Positions 26,256 through 39,072 of a stretch of DNA of 64,000 nucleotides are shown piece by piece. The stretch covers positions 5,466,501 to 5,530,500 of the forward strand of contig NW_026947488.1 of NCBI RefSeq assembly GCF_034190915.1, written 5' to 3'. This stretch comes from Cavia porcellus. Its lineage: Eukaryota; Chordata; Mammalia; Rodentia; Caviidae. Numbering within the stretch: position 1 is the stretch's first letter; every line of letters starts with the position of its first letter. A program made the position numbers and the translations under genes. Under the pieces are notes generated by a model. It was not told the DNA's origin, made no database searches, and worked only from the letters and a program-made list of their open reading frames with translations.

Positions 26256-29200
26256 ACTAGAAACTTCCAAGTTCTGAGAGAAGGGTGGGTGAGTTGGAGA
26301 AGGCTCAAGCGTGGGCACAGCAGCTGACTTGGGTCTTGAGGGGTAGCTGAGAGGAGGGCCAGGCAGTCTGACCCAGGCCCAGGGAACCATTCACAGGAAG
26401 CTCTGAAGGGGTACAGGCCATGGTGGGTCCATTAGGCCGCTGTCTGCAGTGCAGGGAGCTGGACACAGCGTGTGACGCACGGTGAGTCATGGAGCTGTCA
26501 CGACAGATGTGAAGGGTGGGGCTGGCTCCTGGCTGGCAAAGCTCTGCCCCTCAGGTGTACAGAGAAGAAGTGGCGGCTCCCCTGCCACCTTCCCTTCACG
26601 ATACCATCTAGAGCCTGGGCCTGGAAGGGTCCCCCAACCCACTGCCTGCACCACTCACGTGAGGTCCTGGGCTCTGCGGGGTGTCAAGAGGATTCTGTTA
26701 CATTTCAGAACTGATGCCAGCCCTGCCACCTAGATTTGTACTTTGTGTTCCCTAAGGCGGAGGAAAAGGAACTCCCTGCCACAAAAGGCCGGTGTCTCTA
26801 GAAAGTTCCTCAAAAATTCTTCAACTTCCAGCAAAGCTGAAAACTCATGGAATGAGCCAATTGTATGCCCTGCAACCTAGCATGTAGGTAATGTAGGTAT
26901 TGTATGTGCTCACACGGATGTGTGCGTCCACATACGGTTGCTTTGTACCCACAGAAAGCTGTTACCTTTGCCACCGGCCCACATAATTGTACCTGTGGAG
27001 ACTGGACATTCAAACACCACTGCCATCTGATAATCCACCCACACTGAAGCTGTCCCCAGATGTCCTTCATGGCTTTTTCCTTTTTAAATTCAGGACTGCA
27101 TTCTGGTTGTCAGGCCTCTCTGGTCTCCTGTAATCTATCACAATCTCTGCTTTTATTTTTCATGACTTTGACACATCTAATAGAAGGCCTCAGTCTGGAT
27201 TAATCTGTTTTGTTCGTGATGAAATTCAGGTTAAATGTTTTTGGCAAAAATATATTTGCTTCCCCCTGCACCCTCTACCCATCAGGAGGCTCATAATCTA
27301 AGTGGACCTCATCACTGGCCAAGGTTGGTTACTTGGTTTAAGTGGTTCTGCCAGCTCTCTCCACGGTAAAAACACATTGCCCTCTTTTATAACAGAATTA
27401 CAATCAATGTCCTCTCTGCAATCCGTGGGGTGACATCCTAAGGCTGAAAATATTCTGGTTCCCAGCATTTTCCCCAGTGCTTTCAGCATCAGTGATGCCC
27501 TCTGCCTGGCATTGTACCCGCTGTGGTATGGCGTCTTTAGCTCCCTCAACCCTTTGTATAAAGCGAAGACCACCTTCCCCTGCCCAGAACTGGCTACCTC
27601 ATTTGTGAAGTCCAGTACAAAATGAAAGTGCACCGCCCTCTCCTCCTCCCAAGAGAATTTTAAGATGGCAAATAGCAGGATATTAAACCAAAGAGAGGGC
27701 CCTGCGATTGTGCCCATGAAGCAGGCCCCGCCCTGGGGACGTCTACACGGGCTTGGCTTCCACCGCTCCAGCTGTCCCCATTCAAGCCAGTAAGAGCCCC
27801 ATTTTGCTGGCCTGTGTGGCTCTCTGACCGTTCTTATCAGTCAACCTGACCTCCCCCTCCCTGCTCCTAACCCAGCCTCCCAAAGGTGTCCGTTCCTTCT
27901 TCCTGTAACACTCACAGCCGGTCTCTACTCCTGTCAACAAACCTGTTCCGGGAGGGTTTCCCACTAATACGTTAAAAATTTATTGCATTATTTGTGGTTC
28001 AACCATGAGATGTACATCTAGTTTTATATTTGTTTCTATTCAGTGTGATGAGTTGTTTTCTTTAACATCTTCTGTTTTGAATCCGTAAACACATGGCTCA
28101 AAAATCAAAACCAGCCATTTTCAAAGGAGTCTCCTCCCCTTATGGTCCTTTAAATCCCTTTTTCTGCTGACCCTCCAGCAGCCTTTCTGGCCCCCCACGT
28201 GGTCATCCTTCTTAGCTTTTAGTTTACCTTCATATCTCTGTGAGAAGACTCAGACTACACATTTTCACGGATTTGACCCAAAAGGTAGCACCTGGACGCA
28301 CTCCCTGCACTGTAGTTGGGACGTACATTCTGGAACCTGGTCTGCGAGCACTGGACCTCTGCTTTCACCTATCAGTGGGACGAGGGGGAATGTGTTCATA
28401 AAAGCCTACTAGCTGAACCATCTATTAACAGAGAAAGTGCCCCTTCAGATACTGCTTTTTAGGGCTTCTCGATAAAATGAGGGGCTGAACTAGTTGCTCT
28501 TGGGGTCCCCTGCTGCCCCAGCAGCCTAAATTATTCTCTGAGGAAGGGCACAGTGCGAGACAGCAATAACCCTCATGTCTCGGGAGCTAAATTCCTATTT
28601 ACTTCTGAACACCAGTAGAATTATTTTTCTGGTAGCAAAAGTTTTCAGGGCTATATTGAAGACCTGGTGCCTTGGGACGTGAAAGCGACAAGGAGGAGAG
28701 GAAAAATAATTAACTGATCAAACGTGGTCCCACATTCCTTTAAGTAAATCCAGCCTGTGCAAGCAGAGATCGGCAGAGGAGCGAAATGAGGAAGCAGATG
28801 CTTATTTTGATTAGAAAGTCTTTTCTGTGGAAAACATTCACTTATAGGGTCCTGCTCACAGTACGTTTCTCCAGTGTATTGAAAATGATTCACTGTTCAA
28901 CCTGCGTCACATTTTCCTCAGAAACATCCTTGTGCTTATTACACATCTATCTGTGGGATCTGAATATAGATCTTTCTAAAAAGATCATAAATCTGTTGCT
29001 GAGGATTTTGGCAGCTAAACAGTGTGAAGAAACGGTGGGGGAGGCAAAAACTAACCAAAATTTATTAACCTCTCCCCCACCGGGGCAATGAAAGGAAATT
29101 CAATTTTTTTTTTTTCTCTCACTGGATCTGGAAGGTTCTGTATTTCAAGCTGGTTCATAGCTATGGACACAAAGTACTCAGATGCACCCACCTTACTTAT

Positions 29201-30314
29201 ACGAATTACAAGGCAGGTTAGAATGCTAGAATCGAAATAAGATCACTTATCTGTTCTCAGTGATTTATAAAACTTGAGTGACACAATAGCCCAAGCAGAG
29301 TAACCAGCATTCCAATCAGGTTGCTGTTTTCCCAACATCCTCATAAATGCAGTAATTCTTAAATATTACAGATGAGAACCATGAAAAGACATTTTCAGTC
29401 TTTTGTTTAGCACTTGAGGAATGCATAGTGAACAGGCACTATACTACTATTTTAAAAATGGGATTTCTTTGTTGTATTACAAACTTGGCAGTACATTCAG
29501 CCAGGTGCACCTGTATCTTTCATTTAAATGAGAGGCTACTTTCCACGTCGCCTGGTTCTTGGGGTTGCAGAAAGGGGAGGGGTAGCTATGTGCTGCGGCC
29601 CACCCACTCCGGAGTAGATGCTGGAAACCTAAGGGAACGGAGTGCCAGTGCCGGGAGGACAGTGCCAGTGCCCAGAGTTGGGGACTTGGGTGGGGCCGGG
29701 CTGTGCAGACAAGAGGTACGCGTCCACCGAGCACAATGCAAGTGCTGAGGGTCCGTGTAGATCTAATTATTAGCGTGAACCAAAGGTACTGTCATTGTTT
29801 AACTCATCCGACCTTTTAAATGGATAACCAACCTTGAGGCTTAATTGGATTTAAAAAAATCAATTTCTAGCCATTGCATAGTGTTGAAATGAAGTACTGC
29901 ATTCTCAGGCAATTGTAAAATCAGTTTTGCTCAAGACTATTTTTTATTATTTACAACTTTAAAATGACATTATCCATCTCAGTAAGTGTTTTATGCACAC
30001 ATATACCTTTTATAAACAACCACAAACCCACATGTACGTACATCAAGTCACGTCACAAAGAACCATCATTTTCTGTTCAGCAGCAGGCTGATTCATCAGC
30101 AGCAATCTCTTCACACCAATTACACAAAAACTGAGCTGGGGATAATGACACACCACTGTCTGCAAATCTCTCGGAGCTGCAGCCTGGTCTCATCTTTGTA
30201 ATAAGAAAAAAACATCCTTGAGGAAGCTTTTTACCAAATCACATCTTGACCATTAAATCTTTCTTGAGGAAGGTCATTTAATTTTATGGAAAGAAATGAA
30301 CAATTAAAATGGCA

Positions 30315-30470
30315 TAAGCAGAAATAGTGCTGGTCTGGAAATCGGGAGGCTCACAATTCTAGTTTTGGCCCTGAGTAGCCCTCGGTGGGTGACCTTGGCG
30401 AGCCCTGGCGCGGGCAGGTCTCAGCTTTGCCATCAGGGAAATGGTGAGGTTGGAGTGGGGAGAGATGTCC
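30315..30470 (+). repeat. MIR SINE fragment
   Basis: CTGGTCTGGAAATCGGGAGGC and GGTGGGTGACCTTGGCGAGC follow the MIR consensus 5' half and core. Confidence 0.5.
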
Positions 30471-30639
30471 TCTGTCCCCTTGTTGTGCTGCCCTGGGTCA
30501 GAACAAGTTAAAAACAACATTCGATTCCCTCAGCACTTAGTCTGAGAAGAGACCAGTGGTGCAAACCAGAGCCCCTTTGCCTCCATTACAACATCTATAA
30601 AATGAAAAAAACAAAACAAAAACAAAAAAAAACCCCAGT

Positions 30640-30925
30640 GATTACTAATGGTGGAATTAGGATGATTAGCTAAAAGCAATTATAGAATTACAGTTGACAA
30701 ACAGAAAATGCTAAACCCAGTCGTCTATTTTAGCTGAGCCCAATTGAAATGTGCATTGTGTTGAATAGAGCTTCGTCTAAATGGTCCATTTCAGCCAGAT
30801 TATGGAGCTAAAGTGGAAAACCACACAATTATCCCGAGCATTCAGGACAGTCCAGAGAGCTAATTTGGACAATTGGACAAATGATTATTTTCTTTTGCCT
30901 CAACTGACCAGATAATTATGTGCAA
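30640..30925. promoter_or_regulatory. Candidate conserved non-coding element
   Basis: Non-repetitive AT-rich sequence with about ten TAAT/ATTA or CAATTA/CAATTG cores in under 300 bp (for example GCAATTATAGAATTACAG and GGACAATTGGACAAATGATT). This resembles developmental enhancers, but conservation cannot be checked here. Confidence 0.3.
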
Positions 30926-32679
30926 GTCTCTGCCATGTGGCTCTGCAGAATGTCTCTTTGTAAGAGTGAGAAAACCCAGCTTTACACTGGTACGAAGACC
31001 TCCGTCTGAGGGTACATGCATTTGGAGATGAGACACATACAGCTGGCGTCCTGTCTAACTCTTGAATCCTACACTGGAAACACTTTCCCATGGATTTGGA
31101 GTCCCTGCCTGCTACCCCAGGCCCATGTTAGCTTGTGCAGAGGGGCTGCTCCCCCAGTTTCAAACCACAGCTGAGCACAAACATCGGGTACAAGGTGAAA
31201 GGTGGCACCCAAGACGGTCAAGCACGGAGGAAGCCAGGAGATGTCAGGGACCAGCACACACAATTCAAGGCATGCATGCAAAGGCTGATCTCCACAGTGC
31301 AGCTCACATCACAGGAGTCAGGTCTGGCTCCCTACACCCTAGAAGAAAGGACACTTACCCTTTCTCATCACTGAATCAACACCACTGAGAAGCAGGAATT
31401 CTAGTGCTGTCCTGTCTTCCCTAAAACCCAACTACCCATCATCTCCTTCTACAAGAAGTTCTCGCCTTACGGTTCTCACGATTTGACTGGCACAGGGCCC
31501 CCTATATGGCCACCAGGCAGCCCCTGAAGTGACCTGTTGTCATCTTTGGACGCACAATGACAGTTAGACAAGGCTGCTGCGTGGGTTATGCTCTGCCTCC
31601 TTAAGAGTATTTGCTACATTGAGTGAAGAAAATCTACTCCTAGCCTGTTTCCCAGCATTAAGGAAAATGTTCAGAGGACACAATGGCCACCACCTCTGGG
31701 CCCACCCTCCATCTTCAGAGTTCGCTGCTCACCAATCTTCTGGATTTTTCTGCACACTCTTGTGGCACCATTTCAAAACCGGAGTCTCCACTGGAATGTA
31801 ACAAAGAGGTTTCCGCTCAAGAACCTGCGTGTCCAGGAGTGTTTTCCCCTTCCTGCAGTCTATCGGGATGGGTGACTTGTTTAACGCTATTACCAGAGGG
31901 TTCTGGAGGCCTCTGACAGAGGTCCACCTATCCCTGGAGATGGGCAGTGAGGGGGATGGAACTTCCAGCCAAAGAACAGGGTGAGGGCAGGGCAGGAAGA
32001 ACTTGTGTGTTCTGCGTGGTTTGTCGACAGGCTGTGAAGGTAACTGCTGTGAGCAGTGGCAGCAGCTCAGGGCTAAACACCCAGGGTGCCAACGACACTG
32101 CTGGAATGGTGACTCCCACACAGAGGCCGATGTTTAACCAAACACACACACACAGCCCTTGTGACTCAGTGGCCACACCTCCCCCCACAGGTGTGCATGT
32201 GTGCAGAGATCAATACTTCCCGACAAAGACCACCCCAAGCCCTCAGGGATCCTGGAAACAGTCCTGGCTTTGGGCTCGACTGACAAACACAGCCCCGGAA
32301 GCTTTCCGTGAGGCAAAATAGGGTTCAAAGTCACTGGGAAGCTGGGGGCTGCGGTGCGTGTGCGGGAACTACCTCGGCCACGCTAAGGTTCTGCTTGAAG
32401 ATTCCCGCGTGTTCTTGGCGTGTAGAGAGCATGTGTTTTCAAAAGAAAAATGATTATTCTGTGCCTTTCAGGCAGTTTCTCTATTTGTATTTGGATAGCG
32501 AGTAGATGGGACCCACTGAAAGCACGCACTGGACAGACAAAAGGACTGGCCGACGTTGGGACATGGGCCTCTTGGCCACAAAGAGCACAGACTTGGTCAG
32601 GCCCTCTCCTCACACAAACGTGTTTGAAGAATACATGAACCCACTGTTAAAATTAATACTAGGATTGCAGGGTGTTCTT

Positions 32680-35474
32680 TAATCTGCATGATTGCTTTAT
32701 TGTACAAAAAGTTTCCAGTAACAGTAAATTAATTTTTAGAAAAGGACAAAAAAAAGTCATTTTGGGTAGAGCGCTTCACTAATTGCTTTATTTAAGCATA
32801 CAAGAAAAAAGTCTTATCTGACCAATTAGGTTGAAGGGTTTTATTACCTTTAAGAAGCCATTAGCTAGGATAAAACACTGCAAGCACTTGTGTCAAAACA
32901 AATAAATAATGCTCTCTCAATTAGTGGAGAAAGCGGTTAAATTAAAGACACACACAGCTTCACAGGACATGGCCTAGCCAGCTTCCCCTCCCCAGAACAG
33001 AATGACAGACAGCAGTTTGCAGTTACAATCTCGGGGAAAGATCAGGAGCTTTGCAAAACGGACATTCACATTCTTGCTTTTCCTCCGGGCTCCACCCAAC
33101 AGGAGCCAGCCAAGACACTTGGAAAGGGACGGGGCTGGGCAGGCCCAGGTGCCCAGAGTGAGCCCACCCAGGCAGGGCCTCTTCCTGGAGGGGAGGGTGC
33201 ATCCCAGGCCAGCGGAGAGTCCAGCCTGGATGATTGTCACCTTCTCGGCCAGCAGGGACTAAGGGCATGACTCTGGGCAGCCAAGGATCCACCTCTTTCA
33301 GAGGAAAGAATTACCCTGAGGTACCAGGACATGATTATCAACTTTCCTGTACTTTCTCACATGCTCCTGATCTTCCCCCAAATACAGGCTCAGAAGAAAA
33401 ATACAGTGATTTAAGGATCCAAACAAGTCAGGCATGGGCTCCAGGGCCAGCTCCAGGCTGGCCTGCACGGCTCCCATCCTGGGCACAGTCACTGCAGCGG
33501 ACACCTAGCCGGGCCTGGCTGGCACTGTACCTGCTCCAGACTGAAGAGGGGGGTTCCCCATCCTCACACAAGACCCTCAAACCAGTCTCTGATCAGCTCC
33601 AATGTGCTACCCCATGGGTTGGGGGGGGGCAGCCCAAATTACCCTATTTGGGGAAATAAATATAAATAAGCAGTGGTCCTTTCTTAAAGGGCCAGTGTCC
33701 TTCAAGGGCATTTTCAAAAGCTTTTACCAATTATCCAGCATGGTCTGCATGGACTGTTTTCAGACAAGTCCCCTAACTGAACAGTGCCACTCCAGGGAGA
33801 GCTGGGCTAAGTGAATACACGCCCTTAGGCTAAGATCAGCCCAGTCGGACATGCAGGTCCTGGCCTTCTCAGGCGATCAGCTCTCCTGCCCGGACCACTG
33901 TCCACCAAGACTGCCAGGCAAAGCCCAGGTTCTCATTGGAAGGAGGCTGCCCGGAGGCCAACACAGGCTGGGAGACCTGGCCAGGGGCTTGATGTTAAGA
34001 CTCAGTCTGTTTAGAGGACTTGAGTGAAAGTTCTGGAAGCCACTTCAAAAGCAGTTCTTGAAGAGGCCATTTATGTGACTGGCCTAAATAAAATGTAACA
34101 CACTTAATGGGGTCATGCTCTTCTTAAATTTTTTAAGAGAAGCAGAAACAATGAAAAAGCCATCAAAAATTACACCAAAGCCACCAAAGTTATACTGGAA
34201 TCAATTCAAACAGAGCAAATGAAACATGAGCACCTTCGGTTTTCAAAGCTACCATCACTTCCCACGCTGCAGCCCCAAGATTACACTCAAGCCCCGCAAG
34301 ACTGTTACAGGGAGGCAAACGGCAGAGTCCTGCTTTGGCAATTCGATCCGTGCTGTGTAAGCAGAGGACTTTCCAGTCCAGATTGTCGCAACCCTCAGCA
34401 GAATGCCCGCCTCCCGGGCACTGTGAGGTGGGGACGGAAGAGGCAATAAATCAAGTCACAGGTGGAATATTTGACTTTGAAATGGAGTGATGTTTGGTTA
34501 ATAATTGGAGATCCGCTAATCCTAAACGGGGTGACCCATGTTAAATGGCCCCTGTGGAAGTTCACAGTTCATTGAATGGAGTCCAGTTTGAACAGGTCAT
34601 GACGTGGTTAGTGTGTAAGCAGCGGCCTGAGAAGCCGTGGCTGCGGACACCCTGAGACACGCCTGCTCAGCCTGGAGACTTTCGTGACACTGTTGAGCTT
34701 CCTCTTAATGTGAGGTTTGTTCAAATCGCCAACTTTTAAATTTAGATGGTTTTGCTTGGTAACCCCTTTTGGTATACAGTAGAAAATGCGGTGCAAAAAT
34801 TTTAAATGAAGAATATTCTATTTACAATCAATTTAAACTTATGAAGCTGTTTTAACTGGCCCATCTATATGTGTTAATTAACATCAATGATGGTTTCTTA
34901 TTTTTCACACTTTGTTACTCTGATCATTAACAGTGATGGAAAAGCTAAATTAAGTTAATGGGGAATGGATTATAAATTCTGAAAGGACTTAGTTTGTTTT
35001 CAACTGGAAAATATATAGAGAAAAATGAAGAGGCATTTTTGCCTCTACTCATAAATTTTTGGTACCAAATTGCTTCAAAACCAAATGGTTTAAAAAATGT
35101 TTTCCAAAAATTATTTTAAGAAGCTGCTCAGACATAACTGCTGAGAGAAGAGCAAACGCACGGCTAACATCGAGTGGCCTCCGCAGGGCCTGTGAACTTC
35201 GGCTCGTTTTCACTCTGAAAAATACAGACAGCATAGCTGATCCCAGAACCAATCTCCGTCCTGCAACAGCACCAAAGGTCCTTAAGACTTGACCACGATG
35301 GAAAACAAAACGAAGGCCCTTCCCCTGCCGGAGCAGACAGTGGAGAGGAATCTACGGAAAGCTTCGCTGCCACGGCCCAGAGAGCGCGGGCTGCGCCTCG
35401 GTGCGCAGCTGCAGGGGTGCGAGCTGAGCCCCGCACCGGGAAGTCCACGACGTGGCACAGCGAGCCCAAGGCCA
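32680..35474 (-). other. STX16: STX16 3'UTR (inferred extent)
   Basis: STX16 transcripts in mammals have a long 3'UTR. On the minus strand three AATAAA hexamers cluster between 32696 and 32845, and I see no strong earlier candidate, so the UTR is drawn to about 32680. The sequence is mixed, with AT-rich non-repetitive blocks at 34450-35110 and 32690-32940. Without transcript data the end is a guess. Confidence 0.4.
32696..32845 (-). promoter_or_regulatory. STX16: Cluster of three AATAAA polyadenylation hexamers, STX16 (candidate)
   Basis: Minus-strand AATAAA occurs at 32840-32845, 32787-32792 and 32696-32701, the last as CAATAAAG. Clustering at a plausible distance after the stop suggests alternative STX16 3' ends. 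Confidence 0.4.
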
Positions 35475-35579
35475 CTAGTGAGACTTCACGCCAACGAGGA
35501 CAACAATGAGGACAACGATGATGACAAATAATATTAAAATCACAAGCATCTTCCGATTCTTCTTTTGGTACTGCTCTGC
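35475..35579 (-). CDS. STX16: STX16 terminal coding exon 9 (aa 293-326 and stop), membrane anchor
   Basis: 105 nt with a TAG stop at 35477-35475. [10 protein letters not shown] is the basic juxtamembrane segment. It is followed by 21 hydrophobic residues ([10 protein letters not shown] and on to VLVGV) and the short lumenal tail KSH. Acceptor TGTAG. Confidence 0.97.
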   Translation of the reverse strand, partial: AEQYQKKNRKMLVILILFVIIVVLIVVLVGVKSH

Positions 35580-38500
35580 CTACAGAAAGAGGAGGAGAAA
35601 AGGCGGTCATTTCCCCAGAATCCCAACCCGGTCTCCCTGTTTCCCTGCGTCAGGCTCTGCTTGTTCTGCAGTCACTGGTGTATCGGGTGGGACCAGGCCA
35701 CATCAGCAGCAACCCTCCCTCAGTGTGGACTCAGCGGCAAGGGCTCCGGGCCCTGGCGCTGCTTATCTCCCTGAACTCGGAGACACCAGTTCAGAACCCA
35801 CTGCTAGGCCACGGGCTGCAGAGGTACTGTGGATCACGCGCCTTGGTCTACGAGGAACTGCTGCTCTCTGCTCCCACCTCCCTGGCTATGAGGCAGAGCC
35901 CTGCACACAGAAAGGCGCCAGCCCTGCCCAGCAAAGAGGCAGGTGCTGCATTTAGCATCACCAGGAATATGGAGCCTCTGGCCCCAGGAAGCCTACATGC
36001 TACCTCTCTGAACCTGATCAGAAACAAAAAGCCCACCCTTCAAAAGAGAAATGAGTCGGTGTACCCCACGGATCTGCTACAGACCAGCCCAGGGGCGTCC
36101 TCCCAGAGCGCACAAAGACAGCGTGGTGTCCCTGAAGCTCAGCCTGGGGCGAGGCCCCTGTCCTCTTCTCTAAATAACACACACCGCTAGTGTCGGCTGC
36201 TCCACCAGGTCTGGATGCAGAAGTGCCAACACGCCCTGGGCTGGAAAGGCATACACCCCTGAGCAGGAGAGCTGTGAGGGGGTCGAAGGCCCGGGGCGGG
36301 GCACACTCCACCCTTTGCAAACCCTGGCAAGGCATGTGGTGCAGGAGGAGACCTAGTAAGGACGTCAGTTGCTTCCATCTCACCTCCGTGGGCACCCCGC
36401 CCGCCTATCGGAGACTGAGCTCTCTCGGTGGGTCCATGGCCTGCCCAGAGGAGCCCCTGCTCTGAGAGGAGACGGCAGGAGGGGACAACCTCAAGAGTAC
36501 AGCTAGGGAGGCAGCTCCCAAGGCTCAGGCATCCTCAGAGAAGCCGATGCCAGGAAGGCCAGCTGCACTGCTGCCACCGCCAGCGTGGGGCCAAGAGATG
36601 GAGCACACCTTCCTCCTGATAAACAGCCCGGCACCAGGGAAGCCACACTGGTAACATGCTTGGCAACCTCTCATGATGATTTATAAACTACAACTTAAAA
36701 CAAAATTTCTACTTCCCACTAGATTTGTTCACTTTACAGAAAAGGCTTTCCCCTCTGTCTGTGTTATAATAGAAAACACGTTTCACTAGTTTTTATTTAA
36801 GAAGCTTCAAAACCCATGCATAATTCAGCAGTGTATCAAAACCTGGGTATTACAGAATGAGAAACTGAAGTTGGTTTTCACTTCTAATATACAGAGCTCC
36901 TAACCGCATTCATCTACATGCGTAACAAGCCTCTGCCTATCTAAGGTGACTTCTCCCTACTATGTGCTGCTCCACAGGCAGCAGCACCCCAAAGACAGGC
37001 CAGGGTTCCTGGCTAGACTCTGAAGAGTAGACACCACTGTCAGGGCAATCTCTGCTGTAAGAAGTGACTGGCTTCAGAAAAACAATAGCATCGTATGTCA
37101 GTGAATTGGAAAGGTGTTCACTGTTTGGCTAGAAATACCACTGAGCCTCAATGATACAAGGAAATAAACAGAATTTATTTTATCTGTGGAATATTATTAT
37201 GTTCCTTTTAAACAAAATATGTGCCCAATTATACACTAGAATGCAGCAGCTCCTGCCTGCTTCTCATAACTGATGACGAGACTTCTAAGAGGCTTTCTAC
37301 TGTTTTTCTTTAAAGAGAAAGAAATTAACAAGTAATATGAAAACGTCCTGAAATAGGCACCTCGTTAGCGAAGAATGAGAGCCCTCCGACTTCATTTCCA
37401 CAAACTTCTCTTTTCTTAGGTAACATGCAAATATGCGGTGGTAATTAAAGGGAACATTAGATTTTTACGTCTCCAGAATGACTCTCTGCCAGCAATTCAT
37501 CAGAAGTGCATTGCACCAAGCCCAGTCTGAATCAGCGGCAGCAAGCAGGCAGACTTCTCAACACAGACTTCAACAGATACCCAGTCAGCTGAGGGCCCCA
37601 AACAAGCAGTCTCAGAAAGGATGAGAAGGGAAAACTCCAGGCCTTCTAGGATTTACTGTCATGGAATGGGGCCTTCGGCAACACCTGCTCCCAGGGCAAA
37701 GGACCCATGCAAAGGTAAACTACGGTAAAAACACAACGACCCACACAGTCAGCTTCCAACGAAACAGTGTGGTATGTTTTACATGACCGCACTGATAGCC
37801 AACCGTAAACATGAACGCTTCAGAGTTATGCCAGAGGAGAATCCTCTTACGAATTCTTGAGATCTGATAATAGTTCCTAAAATTCTGCACCAGGGAAAGA
37901 TGTTGTTACCTTGTGAAGCTGTTTCAAGCCATCTTCGGTTTTGATACAGGACTGTTCAACGTTATAGTCAATTCTATCAAGGACCGTGCCCTGAGGAATA
38001 AATGACAGTTACAGGTGACCAACAACTGCAGCGAGGAAAACTGAACTTCAAATATGAGACGTGCAAGTTACAGACGTCCCCTGCCGCAGGGTGGGTCTTA
38101 CCTAAAGTGCCATAAAGGTATGCGCTGGGAACTCTGGGATGCGCCCCGAGCAGGGTGAGGTACTTGGTGGCAGAGTGCTAGATTAGTTGCAATAAAATCC
38201 AGCTCATGAGAGATACGGGACAAATTGAGGCTCCTTTTTCAGGTTTAACTATGGTAGGATGCACTGTGTCAGACTCACTGGGTGGTTCGGTGGACATAGG
38301 CTGTGCCAGCAAAAGGCCAGCTTTGATGTCCACTTGCTGCTTACATTTTGGAGTCAAGTCAGCAGAGCGTGCCAGCTAAGCTCAACCCCAAGGTAATCAG
38401 ACCTGCAAACCAACTGTCGCGCCTGTGAGCCTGAGGGTGGTTCTCTGGGTCACAGCAAAGCGTGGAAAGCGCCCATTCACCATCCAAAATTAAAAACTGG

Positions 38501-39041
38501 GCCTCCAGGAGAATTTGTTAGAACCGCTTGACCTCTTGCTCTTACATGAAGAAGGGGCCACTGAGCTGCATGTGGTGGGACTCGCGTTGGAAACACGCTG
38601 GATCAGGAGAGACAGCGGTTCACAGGGCAACGCGGGAGTAATTAGGGTAACTGGATCTTGCGTGGCCTGAACACTCCATTCTGCAGTTGGTTTCTGGGGG
38701 ATCAGGACCCAAATCCCTGCTGGCAAGATAATAAAATGCCCTAATCAGATTTTAACGGTGAACAACAATTTAATTCTACTTGAAAGCTAGTGGTTCCAAT
38801 GGCCATTACACAATAACCTGCCAGAATTAGAAAGGAAATCTTATCTATTGCTAGAACCAGTGCTTGGGCAGAATCAAGCGGGGGTCTGCACTATGGTGCT
38901 CACATGAGTCTTGGGGCAGGGGCACAATATTAGAAGTTCTATTTCTTTCTGAGTTTATTAATATTTTTATAGAGAGCGACAGTAGCCTATATCACTTGTA
39001 ATATAAATACACACATACACACATATATATGAGCACACATG

Positions 39042-39072
<31 letters not shown>

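Larger units (their letters stand above)
24201..32679. other. Intergenic between STX16 3' end and NPEPL1 promoter
   Basis: No protein-coding frame is supported. The first 1 kb is GC-moderate. From 25.3 kb it is AT-rich with a TG microsatellite, possible MIR/L2 pieces (25380-25410 and 26145-26185) and low repeat density. Blocks such as 29755-30330 and 30640-30925 look like conserved non-coding DNA because of their dense, non-repetitive homeodomain-type cores. Human STX16-NPEPL1 read-through RNA crosses the equivalent interval. Confidence 0.5.
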
